18,328 nt of DNA from SXIZ01 sp040079795 (GCA_040079795.1 JBEBJQ010000082.1:1-18328); one strand, 5' to 3'. Numbered from the stretch's first letter, positions 7,913-16,005 are shown. A program made the numbers and translations. The notes: generated by a model not told the origin, from the sequence alone.

Positions 7913-8011
7913 CGGTAACTCTTTTAAAGGTTGGCTGGTTGTAAATAATACGCATAACGAATACCTGTTATTGTACTATCAAATATAGACCAGTTATTTT
8001 GAATCTAAAAG

Positions 8012-8027
8012 TTGTTACACTTAACAA
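8012..8027. promoter_or_regulatory. Dyad upstream of the phosphodiesterase, possible operator
   Basis: TTGTTA and TAACAA (8012-8017 and 8022-8027) form a 6-bp dyad with a 4-base centre, 34 bp before the preferred start at 8062, in the divergent intergenic region. Size and symmetry fit a repressor site, but no regulator is known. Confidence 0.3.
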
Positions 8028-8048
8028 AGAGTTAATGTGTGATGGATT

Positions 8049-8053
8049 GAGGA
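8049..8053 (+). promoter_or_regulatory. Ribosome binding site that decides the phosphodiesterase start
   Basis: GAGGA lies eight bases before ATG 8062. The longer frame opening with TTG at 7999 has no such site and would place this Shine-Dalgarno inside the coding region. Confidence 0.75.
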
Positions 8054-8061
8054 TAAAAACG

Positions 8062-8976
8062 ATGTCAAATTTACCAGCAGGGCGTTTAAAAAATACGCCT
8101 GCCAGTGCAGTTTTAAACATTGCCCATCGCGGAGCACGGGCATTTGCGCCGGAAAACACCTTAGCAGCCTTTGCAAAAGCCAAACAGTTTGGTTGTGGGA
8201 TGTTTGAATTGGACGTGCGGCTGTCCAAGGATGGCGAGCTAATCGTGCATCATGACGAATCTTTAAGCCGCTGTACGGACGTTCAATCTAAATTTCCAGA
8301 GCTTAACAATTATGAACTCGCCAATTTTACCTATGCGCAATTAAGCCAACTGGACGCAGGTAGCTGGTATATTCAACAATTGTTGCTACCCGCCGGGCAA
8401 CGGCAGGAGTTCCTGCAAACCTTGACGGATGCAGAAATAGCCCAATTTGTCAGCCCTGAAGATATTACCTATTATCAATCGGGTGCTGTCGGTCTGCCGA
8501 CCTTAAGCCAGGCATTAGAACTTGCCCAAAGCATGCACATGCTGGTGAATATTGAACTCAAAACCCAACAGGCGTTTGATACAACCCTGCCAGATGCGGT
8601 CGTCAATCTGGTAAAAGCAATTGGTATGGAACAACAGGTGATCATTTCAGCGTTTGAGCATGAGCAGTTACGGCGCGTGCGTCATTTGAACCAAGACATT
8701 GCGGTTGGCGTTTTGACTGGTGAAGCGTTGGATGATCCGATCGGCTATTGTCGGGCTTTGGATGCTGACGCCTATCATCCTGGCTGTTATCGTGAAAATG
8801 CGGAAACGGGCGTCCGTAACCTGGATTTGACCGGATTGAGTATGTTACGGCAGAATGGTTTGGCGGTTAATGTTTGGACATGTAACCGTACAGTTGATAT
8901 GCGCCAGCTACTTGACGCAGGGGTTAACGGAATAATGTCGGATTTTCCTAACCGGGTGCGGGAGGTTTTAGCCTAA
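8062..8976 (+). CDS. Glycerophosphodiester phosphodiesterase, GDPD family
   Basis: A 304-residue TIM-barrel enzyme expected to split glycerophosphodiesters into sn-glycerol-3-phosphate and an alcohol. The catalytic and metal-binding set is visible: His22-Arg23 in AHRGARAFAPENT, Glu31-Asn32-Thr33, Glu49 and Asp51 in MFELDVRLSKDG, and His64-Asp65 in VHHDES. Later barrel strands include LVNIELK, VIISAFEHEQLRRVR, VNVWTCN and GVNGIMSDFP, so the domain is complete. About 70 residues (roughly 76-150) separate the HHDES motif from GLPTLSQAL, a longer insertion than in short bacterial GDPDs. No signal peptide is present, so it is probably cytoplasmic. The ATG at 8062 with GAGGA is preferred over an upstream TTG at 7999. 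It is divergent from the ABC transporter, which might suggest co-regulation. Confidence 0.92.
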   Translation: MSNLPAGRLKNTPASAVLNIAHRGARAFAPENTLAAFAKAKQFGCGMFELDVRLSKDGELIVHHDESLSRCTDVQSKFPELNNYELANFTYAQLSQLDAGSWYIQQLLLPAGQRQEFLQTLTDAEIAQFVSPEDITYYQSGAVGLPTLSQALELAQSMHMLVNIELKTQQAFDTTLPDAVVNLVKAIGMEQQVIISAFEHEQLRRVRHLNQDIAVGVLTGEALDDPIGYCRALDADAYHPGCYRENAETGVRNLDLTGLSMLRQNGLAVNVWTCNRTVDMRQLLDAGVNGIMSDFPNRVREVLA

Positions 8977-9090
8977 AAAACTAATAGTCGAGTATATGCA
9001 TATAGGACTTACGCATTGACAGCTTTGGCGCTTCTAATTGCGGTATCTGAAATCATTTTGGCGGTATAAGAATCTTGGTGTTTAAATATG
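8977..9090. other. Gene-free junction with a possible insertion-sequence end
   Basis: After the phosphodiesterase stop the sequence contains TAGGACTTACGCATTGACA near 9003, a type of end sequence seen in several insertion sequences. No partner copy occurs in the window. The transposase homology begins only at about 9091, so the left part of that element has been replaced or deleted here. Confidence 0.35.
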
Positions 9091-9695
9091 CCGACTGAAT
9101 TCAAAAACCGCAGGGTATAGGATATTTTCATTGCCTGTGTTGATGGCTTAAAGGGATTTCCTGAAGCTATCGAAACAGCCTATCCCAAAGCCACAGTGCA
9201 ATTGTGTATTGTGCATAGGGCGCGTAATAGCTTGAACTATGTTGGCTGGAATAAACGCGGACAAGTCGCCGCGGATTTAAAGCTCATTTACAGTGCAGCT
9301 ACGGTTGAGGGGTCGCGGAGCGCTATCTCACTGAATTCGAAACCAAGTGGAACTCAGCTTATCCACCCATCGCCCAGTCATGGCGCAACAACAGGGGCTG
9401 TATTATCCCTTTTTTCGGTTATCCGCATGAAACCAGACGCATTATTTATACCACTAATGCTATTGGATCAGTCAATATGGGCTTACGTAAAGCCACTAAA
9501 AACCGGGGTTCGTTCCCAAATGATGAGGCCGTTATGAAATTATTTTATTTAGCCCTAATCAACATCAGTAAAAAATGGACTACGCCACTACGGGAATGGA
9601 AACCCGCTTTAAATAGGTTTACTATTCAATTTGGAAGAAGAATGTAACAATGAGCAATTAAACACCGTTTACGCAAAATTCAGGACACCCTCGGT
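9091..9695 (+). mobile_element. Decayed IS256-family transposase, C-terminal two thirds, with right end
   Basis: From 9091 the frame reads PTEFKNRRV, a TAG stop where the family has Gln, then DIFIACVDGLKGFPEAIETA and VQLCIVHRARNSLNYVGW. This is the IS256-type (mutator-like) DDE core. Near 9311-9322 the frame changes and continues as RYLTEFETKWNSAYPPIAQS, then PFFGYPHETRRIIYTTNAIG and LRKATKNRGSFPNDEAV, ending FTIQFGRRM with a stop at 9645-9647. The N-terminus is absent, and there are one nonsense codon and at least one frameshift. The piece around 9668-9692, read inward from the right, begins GAGGGTGTCCTGAATTTTGCG, which looks like the element's right terminal repeat. It lies within about ten bases of the cyclase stop codon. 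The element cannot transpose on its own. Confidence 0.87.
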
Positions 9696-9701
9696 AGTCC
9701 C

Positions 9702-11222
9702 TTATCGTGTTTTGCTTTGCTCTTTTGCCTCGTACATTTTTGCATCCGCTATTCTGAGTAACTCGTTCATTTCCGTGCCCTCATCGGGATAAACTGCAAT
9801 GCCTAAACTGATACTCACAAAGTGTTTATTGCCTTCGATTATTATCGGTTGGGTCAATTTTCTTTGAATCTTCTTGGCAACCCGTTGGGCATTTTCATAA
9901 TTCATATCTTCTAGCAAAATAACGAACTCATCGCCGCTAATTCTACTCACCGTATCTTCTTCCCTGATACATTCCTTGAGTATATTGCCCATTGCTTTAA
10001 GTAATTGATCGCCAGCTTCGTGGCCATAAGTGTCGTTCACATTTTTAAATCCGTTTAGATCGAGAAACATAATTGAAAAAGTCATGTCCCGGCGCTGGGT
10101 CCGTGAGCAGGCCTGGCTAAACCGGTCTGACAAGAGGGTTCTATTGGGCAGCCCTGTTAAGGCATCATGCGTTGCCAGATGCAGTAAATGATTTATCGAC
10201 TTATTTCTCTTTTCTTCCTGGTGGAAGTAAGCATTCAAAGCAAATACCAAAAGCACTAAGAGTAAGATAGCCACACAAGCTGTTGCACTTACAAGTGGTA
10301 AATTAAAATCGGCCCACCCCAGTTGTTTTTCCACCTTTAATGCGAACGGTTGACTTTTACTAATGAGCTTTCTTTCGGCAATTAGTTTGGGAAATAGCCG
10401 CGCTTCCAATTTGTCAGGTATGGATGCTGCAATGTGCAACAATGATCCTTCGGATTTATTGCTCGAATAATCAGGGTAGTAAAGATGGAATTCAAGGTTT
10501 TCGGCCAAATAAGCGAGTTTTTTTTGAAGCGTATCACTATTGACTAATAATAGCGCCAACGCTTGTTTTCGTTCGAAATGTTGTTCACTCGGCGGATCAG
10601 GGACAGGGTGAAATAAGATGTATCCCCGTGCGCCTTCGAGCAGGTTGAACGGGATCGTAGCCGCAGCAGACCGTAATTTCACTGACTGGTTTAGGGCGTC
10701 GCTTAAAAAAGATGTCGAGTCCATGTCTGCGCCAATGAGCCCCTCGGTGCTGGGTGACATTGGTTCAGTAAAAATAATGGGGTAGTAGATTGGTTTTTTT
10801 TCAAAAGCCTGCTCGCTGCTACGATTATCCCTGTACCGGAAGGGTTTAACCGTGAATTGAGGAAACCAGGTGTGTTTTTGTCTGGCAATAAAAGCTTTTA
10901 ACTCCTGTTGTTTTACGACAAGTGCGACACCAAGGGTATTTACATGCGCATAGCGGTCAAGAATTTGTCGCGTATAACGGGATGCACTGCCCCTATCGGC
11001 GTATTCAATGGCGCTTAGAAATGCCGTAAAGCCTTCGAGAACTGCATCATTATCCCGGGCGATCAGCTCAATACTTTCGTGCAATTGCACAATCCGCTGA
11101 TTAAATGCAGCCTTAGCTTCATGCAGCACCAGCTTATAAACCAGACCTGCGGTGAGCGAGGCCACTGCAACCCAAGCTAGAAGTGCCAAACTATAAATCC
11201 AGAAGAACTTTGTGTTGAACAT
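9702..11222 (-). CDS. Membrane diguanylate cyclase with CHASE sensor domain
   Basis: A 506-residue protein with an N-terminal membrane segment (about 8-30), a periplasmic CHASE-type sensor (about 45-290, with YYPIIFTEPMSPSTEGLIGADMD-like core phrases), a second membrane segment (about 308-332) and a cytoplasmic GGDEF domain (about 340-506). The cyclase opens with HDALTGLPNR, has the metal Asp388 in FLDLNGF, and its active loop is SGDEF (429-433), a functional variant of GGDEF. RxxD (Arg420 to Asp423) precedes it by five residues, so the c-di-GMP feedback I-site is kept. No EAL domain follows. It should make c-di-GMP in response to a periplasmic signal. The ligand is unknown. The start ATG has no strong Shine-Dalgarno; a small dyad (11227-11244) sits just before it. 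The IS256 remnant abuts its 3' end. Confidence 0.93.
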   Translation of the reverse strand: MFNTKFFWIYSLALLAWVAVASLTAGLVYKLVLHEAKAAFNQRIVQLHESIELIARDNDAVLEGFTAFLSAIEYADRGSASRYTRQILDRYAHVNTLGVALVVKQQELKAFIARQKHTWFPQFTVKPFRYRDNRSSEQAFEKKPIYYPIIFTEPMSPSTEGLIGADMDSTSFLSDALNQSVKLRSAAATIPFNLLEGARGYILFHPVPDPPSEQHFERKQALALLLVNSDTLQKKLAYLAENLEFHLYYPDYSSNKSEGSLLHIAASIPDKLEARLFPKLIAERKLISKSQPFALKVEKQLGWADFNLPLVSATACVAILLLVLLVFALNAYFHQEEKRNKSINHLLHLATHDALTGLPNRTLLSDRFSQACSRTQRRDMTFSIMFLDLNGFKNVNDTYGHEAGDQLLKAMGNILKECIREEDTVSRISGDEFVILLEDMNYENAQRVAKKIQRKLTQPIIIEGNKHFVSISLGIAVYPDEGTEMNELLRIADAKMYEAKEQSKTR

Positions 11223-11580
11223 ATTTAACGAATTATTTTTCGTTTCTATTAACTACCTTTTCAGTTTTTTTAGGGGAGCTGCTCATCATTTCGTATTTCC
11301 TCTTGATCGGTGCTGGGTTAGTGCTAAGGGATAATTAAGATGGGCGAAAAACTTTTTGGTATTTGGATATTAAAGGGTAACGCTACTGCTTAGTTTATAG
11401 GACTTTCCACAAAGTGCCTTAGCCTTTGGAAAAAATACCTATCTGATGCCTAATTTATCAAAAAATTTTCAATCCTACATTTGAGCTTAATCAATATAAG
11501 GCATTTTTATGTAAACTAAGTACTTATTTTGACTTGTTGCTTATTTAAGCAGGCAAGCCCTTTTTTATCTGCGGGTATTC
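11223..11580. other. Intergenic region between divergent cyclase and exporter genes
   Basis: This AT-rich stretch of 358 bp must hold the promoters of both flanking genes. A 6-bp dyad (AACGAA/TTCGTT at 11227-11244) lies at the cyclase ribosome-binding position. Toward the exporter, TTGAGC near 11482 with an AT-rich block about 17 bases later is a weak promoter possibility. I see no open frame with recognisable content, no RNA gene and no riboswitch. Confidence 0.5.
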
Positions 11581-12792
11581 ATGCTATTTTTTCGTAACCC
11601 CAATTTTATCAAGCTACTATTATTTCGCGCCTTAATCGTCCTCGCCTACCAAATGCTGGCGACTGTTGTGGGCTGGCATATCTTCGAACTGACCCATGAT
11701 ACGCTTTCCCTAGGTTTGATAGGACTGGCCGAGGTGATTCCCTATTTCTGCTGCGCGCTATTTGCAGGCTATGCGGTAGATCATCACTCCCGCCGGATGT
11801 TTGGGGTGATTGCCTGTCTGCTGCTGTTGTTTAATGCGCTGGTGCTGGTTGCCGTCTCAACAGGCTGGGTAGGCGGCAATCCGGTTTTGTGGATATACAG
11901 TGCTATCGCCTTTACTGGAGTGGCCAGGGCATTTATCGGGCCTTCGTATAGTGCACTCTTTGCCTTTATTTTGCCGCGTGATCAATATGCCCAGGCTTCC
12001 GGATTCGGTAGTTCGGTGTTTCAGTTTGGATTGGTCATCGGGCCTGCGTTGGGTGGTATTTTGGTAGGTTGGGCAGGCAAAACGGTTGGTTATAGTGTTG
12101 CAACTGGCCTTTGCTTTGCAGCTGCAATCGCCTTGCTGTCCCTGCGGATCAAAGAACCACCGCCAGCGGCAAGTGCACCCATTTTTACCAGCATCGCCGA
12201 AGGTCTGCGTTTTGTGTTCAGCAATCAGATCATCTTTGGTGCGCAGTCCCTGGATATGTTCGCCGTGCTGTTTGGTGGGGCAGTGTCCATGTTACCAGCA
12301 TTTATTCACGAGGTTTTTCATTATGGCCCAGAAGGACTGGGGATTCTTCGTGCTGCACCAGCAATTGGTGCGGTGGCTACCGGGCTGTTTATTACCCGCT
12401 ATCCGATTAATTTGCATGCCGGACGTTGGCTGTTAAGTGCGGTAGCAGGATTCGGCTGTTGTATTATCGGTTTTGCCTTAACTACAAACTTTTGGGTCGC
12501 AGGTGTGCTATTGCTGCTTTCAGGTGTTTGTGATGGCGTGTCAGTTGTGTTACGCACGACTATTCTGCAACTGGCGACACCCGATGCCATGCGTGGCAGG
12601 GTTTCTGCTATCAATGGTATTTTTATTGGTTCATCCAATGAACTGGGCGCTTTTGAATCGGGTGTTGCGGCGCGCTTAATGGGCCTGGTGCCGTCGGTGT
12701 TGTTCGGCGGACTAATGACCCTAACGGTGGTTGCTGCGACGGCAAAATTAGCACCCAAGCTGCGTAGGTTAGAACTTCAGCAACTGCATTAG
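11581..12792 (+). CDS. Major facilitator superfamily exporter, EntS-like (MFS_3)
   Basis: A 403-residue transporter with about 11-12 hydrophobic helices. Phrases typical of the EntS-type drug/siderophore exporter branch are present: a first helix starting FLLFRALIVL-like after the NPNF cap, the loop GYAVDHHSRR between helices 2 and 3 (the motif A position), and ARAFIGPSYSALFAFILPRDQYAQA in helix 4. The second half has TPDAMRGRVSAINGIFIGSSNELGAFESG, also a hallmark of this branch. The protein should use the proton gradient to export a small molecule across the inner membrane. No siderophore synthesis genes are nearby, so the substrate cannot be named. The start ATG at 11581 lacks a strong Shine-Dalgarno. 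The next gene begins 93 bp downstream on the same strand. Confidence 0.88.
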   Translation: MLFFRNPNFIKLLLFRALIVLAYQMLATVVGWHIFELTHDTLSLGLIGLAEVIPYFCCALFAGYAVDHHSRRMFGVIACLLLLFNALVLVAVSTGWVGGNPVLWIYSAIAFTGVARAFIGPSYSALFAFILPRDQYAQASGFGSSVFQFGLVIGPALGGILVGWAGKTVGYSVATGLCFAAAIALLSLRIKEPPPAASAPIFTSIAEGLRFVFSNQIIFGAQSLDMFAVLFGGAVSMLPAFIHEVFHYGPEGLGILRAAPAIGAVATGLFITRYPINLHAGRWLLSAVAGFGCCIIGFALTTNFWVAGVLLLLSGVCDGVSVVLRTTILQLATPDAMRGRVSAINGIFIGSSNELGAFESGVAARLMGLVPSVLFGGLMTLTVVAATAKLAPKLRRLELQQLH

Positions 12793-12885
12793 TCCGTTGA
12801 ACAAATAGCTGCCAATCAACCCGCAAAATCTGTTAATTTAGCGATTATTGACATCTACCTTAAATAACTGCGCCTGGGACTACAC

Positions 12886-14367
12886 ATGTCAAATCATGAA
12901 TTGCATCATGAAATTTTCGGCTCAATTTTAGATCGGATTGAGCTAAGACCTTATCTTTTATTAGTGGCCAAAGATTACCCTACTGCCCTAAAGCAGACGT
13001 CTAAAATGATGGTTAACCGCGGGTTTGATGTCACGGCTAATGGTGATTTGCCTGCCAGCGAAAAAATGCGCGCCAGCATTTACTATCAACAAGCCTTCAA
13101 ATATTTTCTGCACTGGGTTTACCCTTTTGTTAAAAATCACTTAGAACAATTGTTTGCCCTGAATTCGATTAATGCTAAGCATTATCAGATGTGCCTGGAG
13201 GCGCTCAGCAAAATTGAAGTGATTTTGACCGATCCGGAATTTACACAGCTTGTTGAAGCAGATCCACGCCATTTGTTTTTAATGGCAGCTTCCCAAAAAT
13301 ATCCGGATGTTTTTATGGGTTATAAGGATTCCCCAACTCAAGTGCCGATGGCCTGGCAACAAACAGCCTGCGCTTTATTGAAGCTAACCCATTTAATTAA
13401 ATCGATAGAGGAAGACAGCCAGGATATAAATGACTTTGCGCAATTAGGGCTTTTTTTGGGATCACAACAGCAAAGTTTGCATGATTTGTATTGCTACGAC
13501 TGGGATAATCCACAACATATTCCGCCAAGTGACTCTGCTCAACAAGGATTTGTGAAAATTTCCAGCTTTTTTCATAAGCTCAAAGAATCTGTGTTTGTTG
13601 ATGCAGGGCATGGTGATTTGATTTTTGATAGTGGTGATGGTGTGCGCGTTAATATTTTAGAAATAAAAGCACGCCTAAAAAGCCCCGAAAGTATGTTTAC
13701 CAAATTAGGTAAGGATTTAGAAGGCGAAGCTTTCGATATCCGGGACATTCTGGCTATTACCTTTATATTGCGCGATAAGGATGACACGCTTAAATTATTC
13801 CACGCCCTACAAAAACGGGGTGTCATCCTGCAAGAAAATACCACTTCCAGTTCAATCACACAAACCTTATTTGACGATCCTGAGAGCATGCTGGAAGCTG
13901 TTCAGCGTTTAATGCTCAGCTTGGCTCAAAGCGAAGGCGATACCGCTTTGCCAGCTTATGAGGCGTTAGTGGCAAATGCTAAAATTTTTTACGAAGCACT
14001 CAGCGTTAATGCAGCTAAAAATCAACATTCTTCTCAAGGGCATCGAAAATTTCAGTGCAAAATAGCCTTTTCCTTACCGATCCACCGGACTGTAGATACG
14101 CATAAAATTATTATTCCGGGGACATTAACTTACCTCAATCGTCATAACATCGAAAAATCTACGCAACAACATTCTTTAGGGGTTGAGTTGCGCATCTCCG
14201 ATCAGCAAAGTTGGCAGAATTCCGAACAAAAAGGGGATTCCCATCACGAAGCCTACAAATTTAGGCAGCTCCTAGCTATCATGAACCGGATATTTAAAAA
14301 TGTATTTAATTTCCCAAGCCAGTGCATTGAGCAGTTACGCATAGATCAGGGAGAATTTTTTAAATAG
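12886..14367 (+). CDS. Uncharacterised protein with a RelA/SpoT-like nucleotidyltransferase half
   Basis: A 493-residue cytoplasmic protein, no signal peptide or membrane helix. Residues 1-230 are mostly helical and unrecognised. From about 250 the sequence lines up by eye with the (p)ppGpp synthetase fold. ARLKSPESMFTKL (262-274) aligns without gaps to the GRPKHIYSIYRKM block of bifunctional Rel, keeping Arg263, Lys265, Ser269 and Lys273. DIRDILAITFIL (284-295) matches QIFDLIAIRCVM, keeping the metal Asp287. GVELRIS (432-438) matches the EIQIRT strand with Glu434, followed by HHEAYK (453-458) where Rel has AAHWAYK. The Rel NGYQS tyrosine appears as Phe389 in KFQCK. About 90-100 residues separate the Asp block from that strand, more than in Rel. 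GGGA-like site 12876-12879 precedes the ATG by six bases. It lies between an exporter and a foldase gene. Function, substrate and activity are unproven. Confidence 0.7.
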   Translation: MSNHELHHEIFGSILDRIELRPYLLLVAKDYPTALKQTSKMMVNRGFDVTANGDLPASEKMRASIYYQQAFKYFLHWVYPFVKNHLEQLFALNSINAKHYQMCLEALSKIEVILTDPEFTQLVEADPRHLFLMAASQKYPDVFMGYKDSPTQVPMAWQQTACALLKLTHLIKSIEEDSQDINDFAQLGLFLGSQQQSLHDLYCYDWDNPQHIPPSDSAQQGFVKISSFFHKLKESVFVDAGHGDLIFDSGDGVRVNILEIKARLKSPESMFTKLGKDLEGEAFDIRDILAITFILRDKDDTLKLFHALQKRGVILQENTTSSSITQTLFDDPESMLEAVQRLMLSLAQSEGDTALPAYEALVANAKIFYEALSVNAAKNQHSSQGHRKFQCKIAFSLPIHRTVDTHKIIIPGTLTYLNRHNIEKSTQQHSLGVELRISDQQSWQNSEQKGDSHHEAYKFRQLLAIMNRIFKNVFNFPSQCIEQLRIDQGEFFK

Positions 14368-14395
14368 CAATGATCTTAAAATTGATTTAGCTACA

Positions 14396-14423
14396 TTGAA
14401 CCGGATAATTGTCTTGGTATATC
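14396..14423 (+). promoter_or_regulatory. Weak promoter candidate upstream of the foldase gene
   Basis: TTGAAC (14396-14401) and TATATC (14418-14423) are spaced by 16 bases, in the gap after the RelA/SpoT-like gene. It competes with a nearer candidate at 14483-14510. Confidence 0.25.
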
Positions 14424-14482
14424 CGCTATAAGACACGGAGCCTTCCAATTGTTTATTAGCGTTTATTTTTTATAGAGATTGT

Positions 14483-14510
14483 TTGGAAAATGGGTTATTA
14501 GCTTTATCAT
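14483..14510 (+). promoter_or_regulatory. Candidate sigma-70 promoter of the foldase gene
   Basis: TTGGAA (14483-14488) and TATCAT (14505-14510) are 16 bases apart, 32 bases before the ATG of the SlyD-like gene. The 175-bp gap to the previous gene makes a separate promoter reasonable. Confidence 0.4.
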
Positions 14511-14542
14511 AGCGGCTTTTATTTCATCAAAATAGGTTTTTT

Positions 14543-15022
14543 ATGCAAATTGCAAATGATAAGGCAGTGTCAATTCATTACACGCTAACCAACGCTGCGG
14601 GCGAGTTGTTAGACAGCTCTTCTGATGGCGAGGCGCTGGTTTATCTTCATGGTCAGGGAAATATCATTGCTGGTTTAGAAAATGCGCTGCAAGGAAAGGC
14701 CACAGGGGATAAATTTAAGGTATCGATTGCACCGAAAGATGGCTATGGTGAGATTATGGATGACATGATCCAAATTGTTGCGAAAGAAATGTTCGAAGGC
14801 GTTGATGACCTGGAAATCGGTATGCAATTTCATGCCGATGTGAGCCATGGTCCTGGCATAGTCACTATTGTGGCGATTGATGGCGACCAAGTTACGCTGG
14901 ATGGCAACCATCCCTTAGCAGGCGAAACCTTAAACTTCGATGTTGAAGTCGTTGATGTCCGCGATGCAACTTCTGACGAACTTGACCATGGACATGTTCA
15001 TGGCGCGGGCTGCCATCACTAA
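14543..15022 (+). CDS. slyD: FKBP-type peptidyl-prolyl isomerase, SlyD-like
   Basis: A 159-residue SlyD-type foldase. The FKBP part (about 1-70 and 130-145) has VSIHYTL, a GQGNIIAGLENALQGK segment and PKDGYGE. The chaperone insert-in-flap domain spans roughly 72-128 and contains the IVAIDGDQVTLDGNHPLAGE block typical of the family. The C-terminal tail is short but metal-binding in type: HGHVHGAGCHH (149-159) has five histidines and Cys157, far shorter than the long tail of E. coli SlyD. It catalyses proline isomerisation and holds unfolded chains in the cytoplasm; the tail suggests nickel or zinc binding. AGG at 14534-14536 lies six bases before the ATG. The next gene is convergent, with no clear terminator between. 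Confidence 0.92.
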   Translation: MQIANDKAVSIHYTLTNAAGELLDSSSDGEALVYLHGQGNIIAGLENALQGKATGDKFKVSIAPKDGYGEIMDDMIQIVAKEMFEGVDDLEIGMQFHADVSHGPGIVTIVAIDGDQVTLDGNHPLAGETLNFDVEVVDVRDATSDELDHGHVHGAGCHH

Positions 15023-15092
15023 ATACCGGTTCTGGTGGGGTTATGGTTTTGCAGTTTTATCTGGTTAAAGAGTCAAGGTTAATAGCGGTAAG

Positions 15093-15854
15093 TTAAGCTT
15101 GTTTATTTGTGTAAAACCACATTTGATAAACACTGATGATAATTTGTAACCCCATTGAAAGTCCCATTAAAGCTCCGCTGGCAACCACCACGTACGCAAA
15201 GGAAGGAATTGATTTGGTAATAAACCAGGATATTACGTCTAAAAGCATCGCGGCAAATGGAATAACCACTGCCACGCGTTTAACGATGACATTGATGTCG
15301 CATAACAAAAAAATCTTTCCGATAAAAAATAGAATAAACGCAATGCCAAATAAATGGATATGTGAAACCCTTATGAGCCGTGGCAACGTGACACCCCCAC
15401 TATGAGCAACTTCCGCAGCACCTTTGTAATTGGTCAAATCAGGTAGTGAAGGGTTAGCAGCGGGTGAATGGCACAAAATGCAATCACGGTTTAGAATCGG
15501 AGCCACCTTTTCAGTATATTCCGGCTCATCCGCACCGTTTTGTATCCAGCGTAAAATGACTTCCTTATCGCTTTTGTATTTAAGGTTAGGTTCCATTACG
15601 CCTACAATTGCAGAACCTAAACGGGTTTGATTCTCCGAGCCATGATAGTTGATGATGACATCTTCAATAGATAAGCCAGGTTTGCCATCGTGGCCTTGAT
15701 GGGTGTAATAAAGATTCGTTAACGCCACCATATAACCTAAGCCAAGTGTGAGTAAAAATACCGTATTTAAAATGCGTTCACTGACGGAAATATCTTTAAA
15801 ACGGATATAGCGTTCAGGAGTGGCTATTTTTTTGGGGCGGGAATTTACTGACAT
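15093..15854 (-). CDS. Membrane protein with a single c-type heme motif
   Basis: A 253-residue protein (255 from the alternative first ATG at 15860). It has one N-terminal membrane segment (about residues 31-50 of the longer form), a soluble part of about 110 residues, and three C-terminal membrane helices (about 167-186, 192-212 and 221-246). The soluble part carries CILCH (127-131), the covalent heme c attachment motif, in a segment that should face the periplasm. Before it, YHGSENQTRLGSAIVG and VILRWIQNGAD resemble phrases of membrane electron-transfer proteins. His167 and His169 lie at the start of the second helix and could bind a further cofactor. The second ATG is preferred because GGA lies six bases upstream. 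I do not recognise a named family; a role in membrane electron transfer is inference. The slyD-like gene is convergent. Confidence 0.75.
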   Translation of the reverse strand: MSVNSRPKKIATPERYIRFKDISVSERILNTVFLLTLGLGYMVALTNLYYTHQGHDGKPGLSIEDVIINYHGSENQTRLGSAIVGVMEPNLKYKSDKEVILRWIQNGADEPEYTEKVAPILNRDCILCHSPAANPSLPDLTNYKGAAEVAHSGGVTLPRLIRVSHIHLFGIAFILFFIGKIFLLCDINVIVKRVAVVIPFAAMLLDVISWFITKSIPSFAYVVVASGALMGLSMGLQIIISVYQMWFYTNKQA

Positions 15855-15966
15855 GAACATTCCAGATTAATGGCGGAAATTAGTTGCTTAGTTTAAGGGC
15901 AGCGAACGATAGGTAATTATGGCATGGTTTAAATTATATCTTGAGAGTTTATCAAGGGGATTTTTA

Positions 15967-15999
15967 ATAACGTAAGCCCCAGCTTGGGGCTTACGTTAT
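15967..15999. terminator. Perfect 15-bp hairpin downstream of the HAF/fibronectin gene
   Basis: The arms 15967-15981 and 15985-15999 are exact inverse complements around a 3-base loop; the GC core is AAGCCCCA/TGGGGCTT. It lies just past the stop of the minus-strand gene above 16006. On that strand the following bases are TTAAAAAT rather than a U run, so termination would be atypical. Confidence 0.65.
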
Positions 16000-16005
16000 G
16001 TTTAT

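Noticed and set aside
7999..8061. TTG at 7999 as the phosphodiesterase start
   Set aside because: No ribosome binding site. The extension covers a dyad and the GAGGA site, and the homologous domain starts after ATG 8062.
9196..9537. 113-codon open frame as a gene
   Set aside because: Its first half is IS256 transposase and its second half is the wrong frame after a frameshift. It is part of the decayed element.
12848..12853. TTGACA as a -35 box for the RelA/SpoT-like gene
   Set aside because: At 16-18 bases downstream the sequence is GC-rich with no -10 match.
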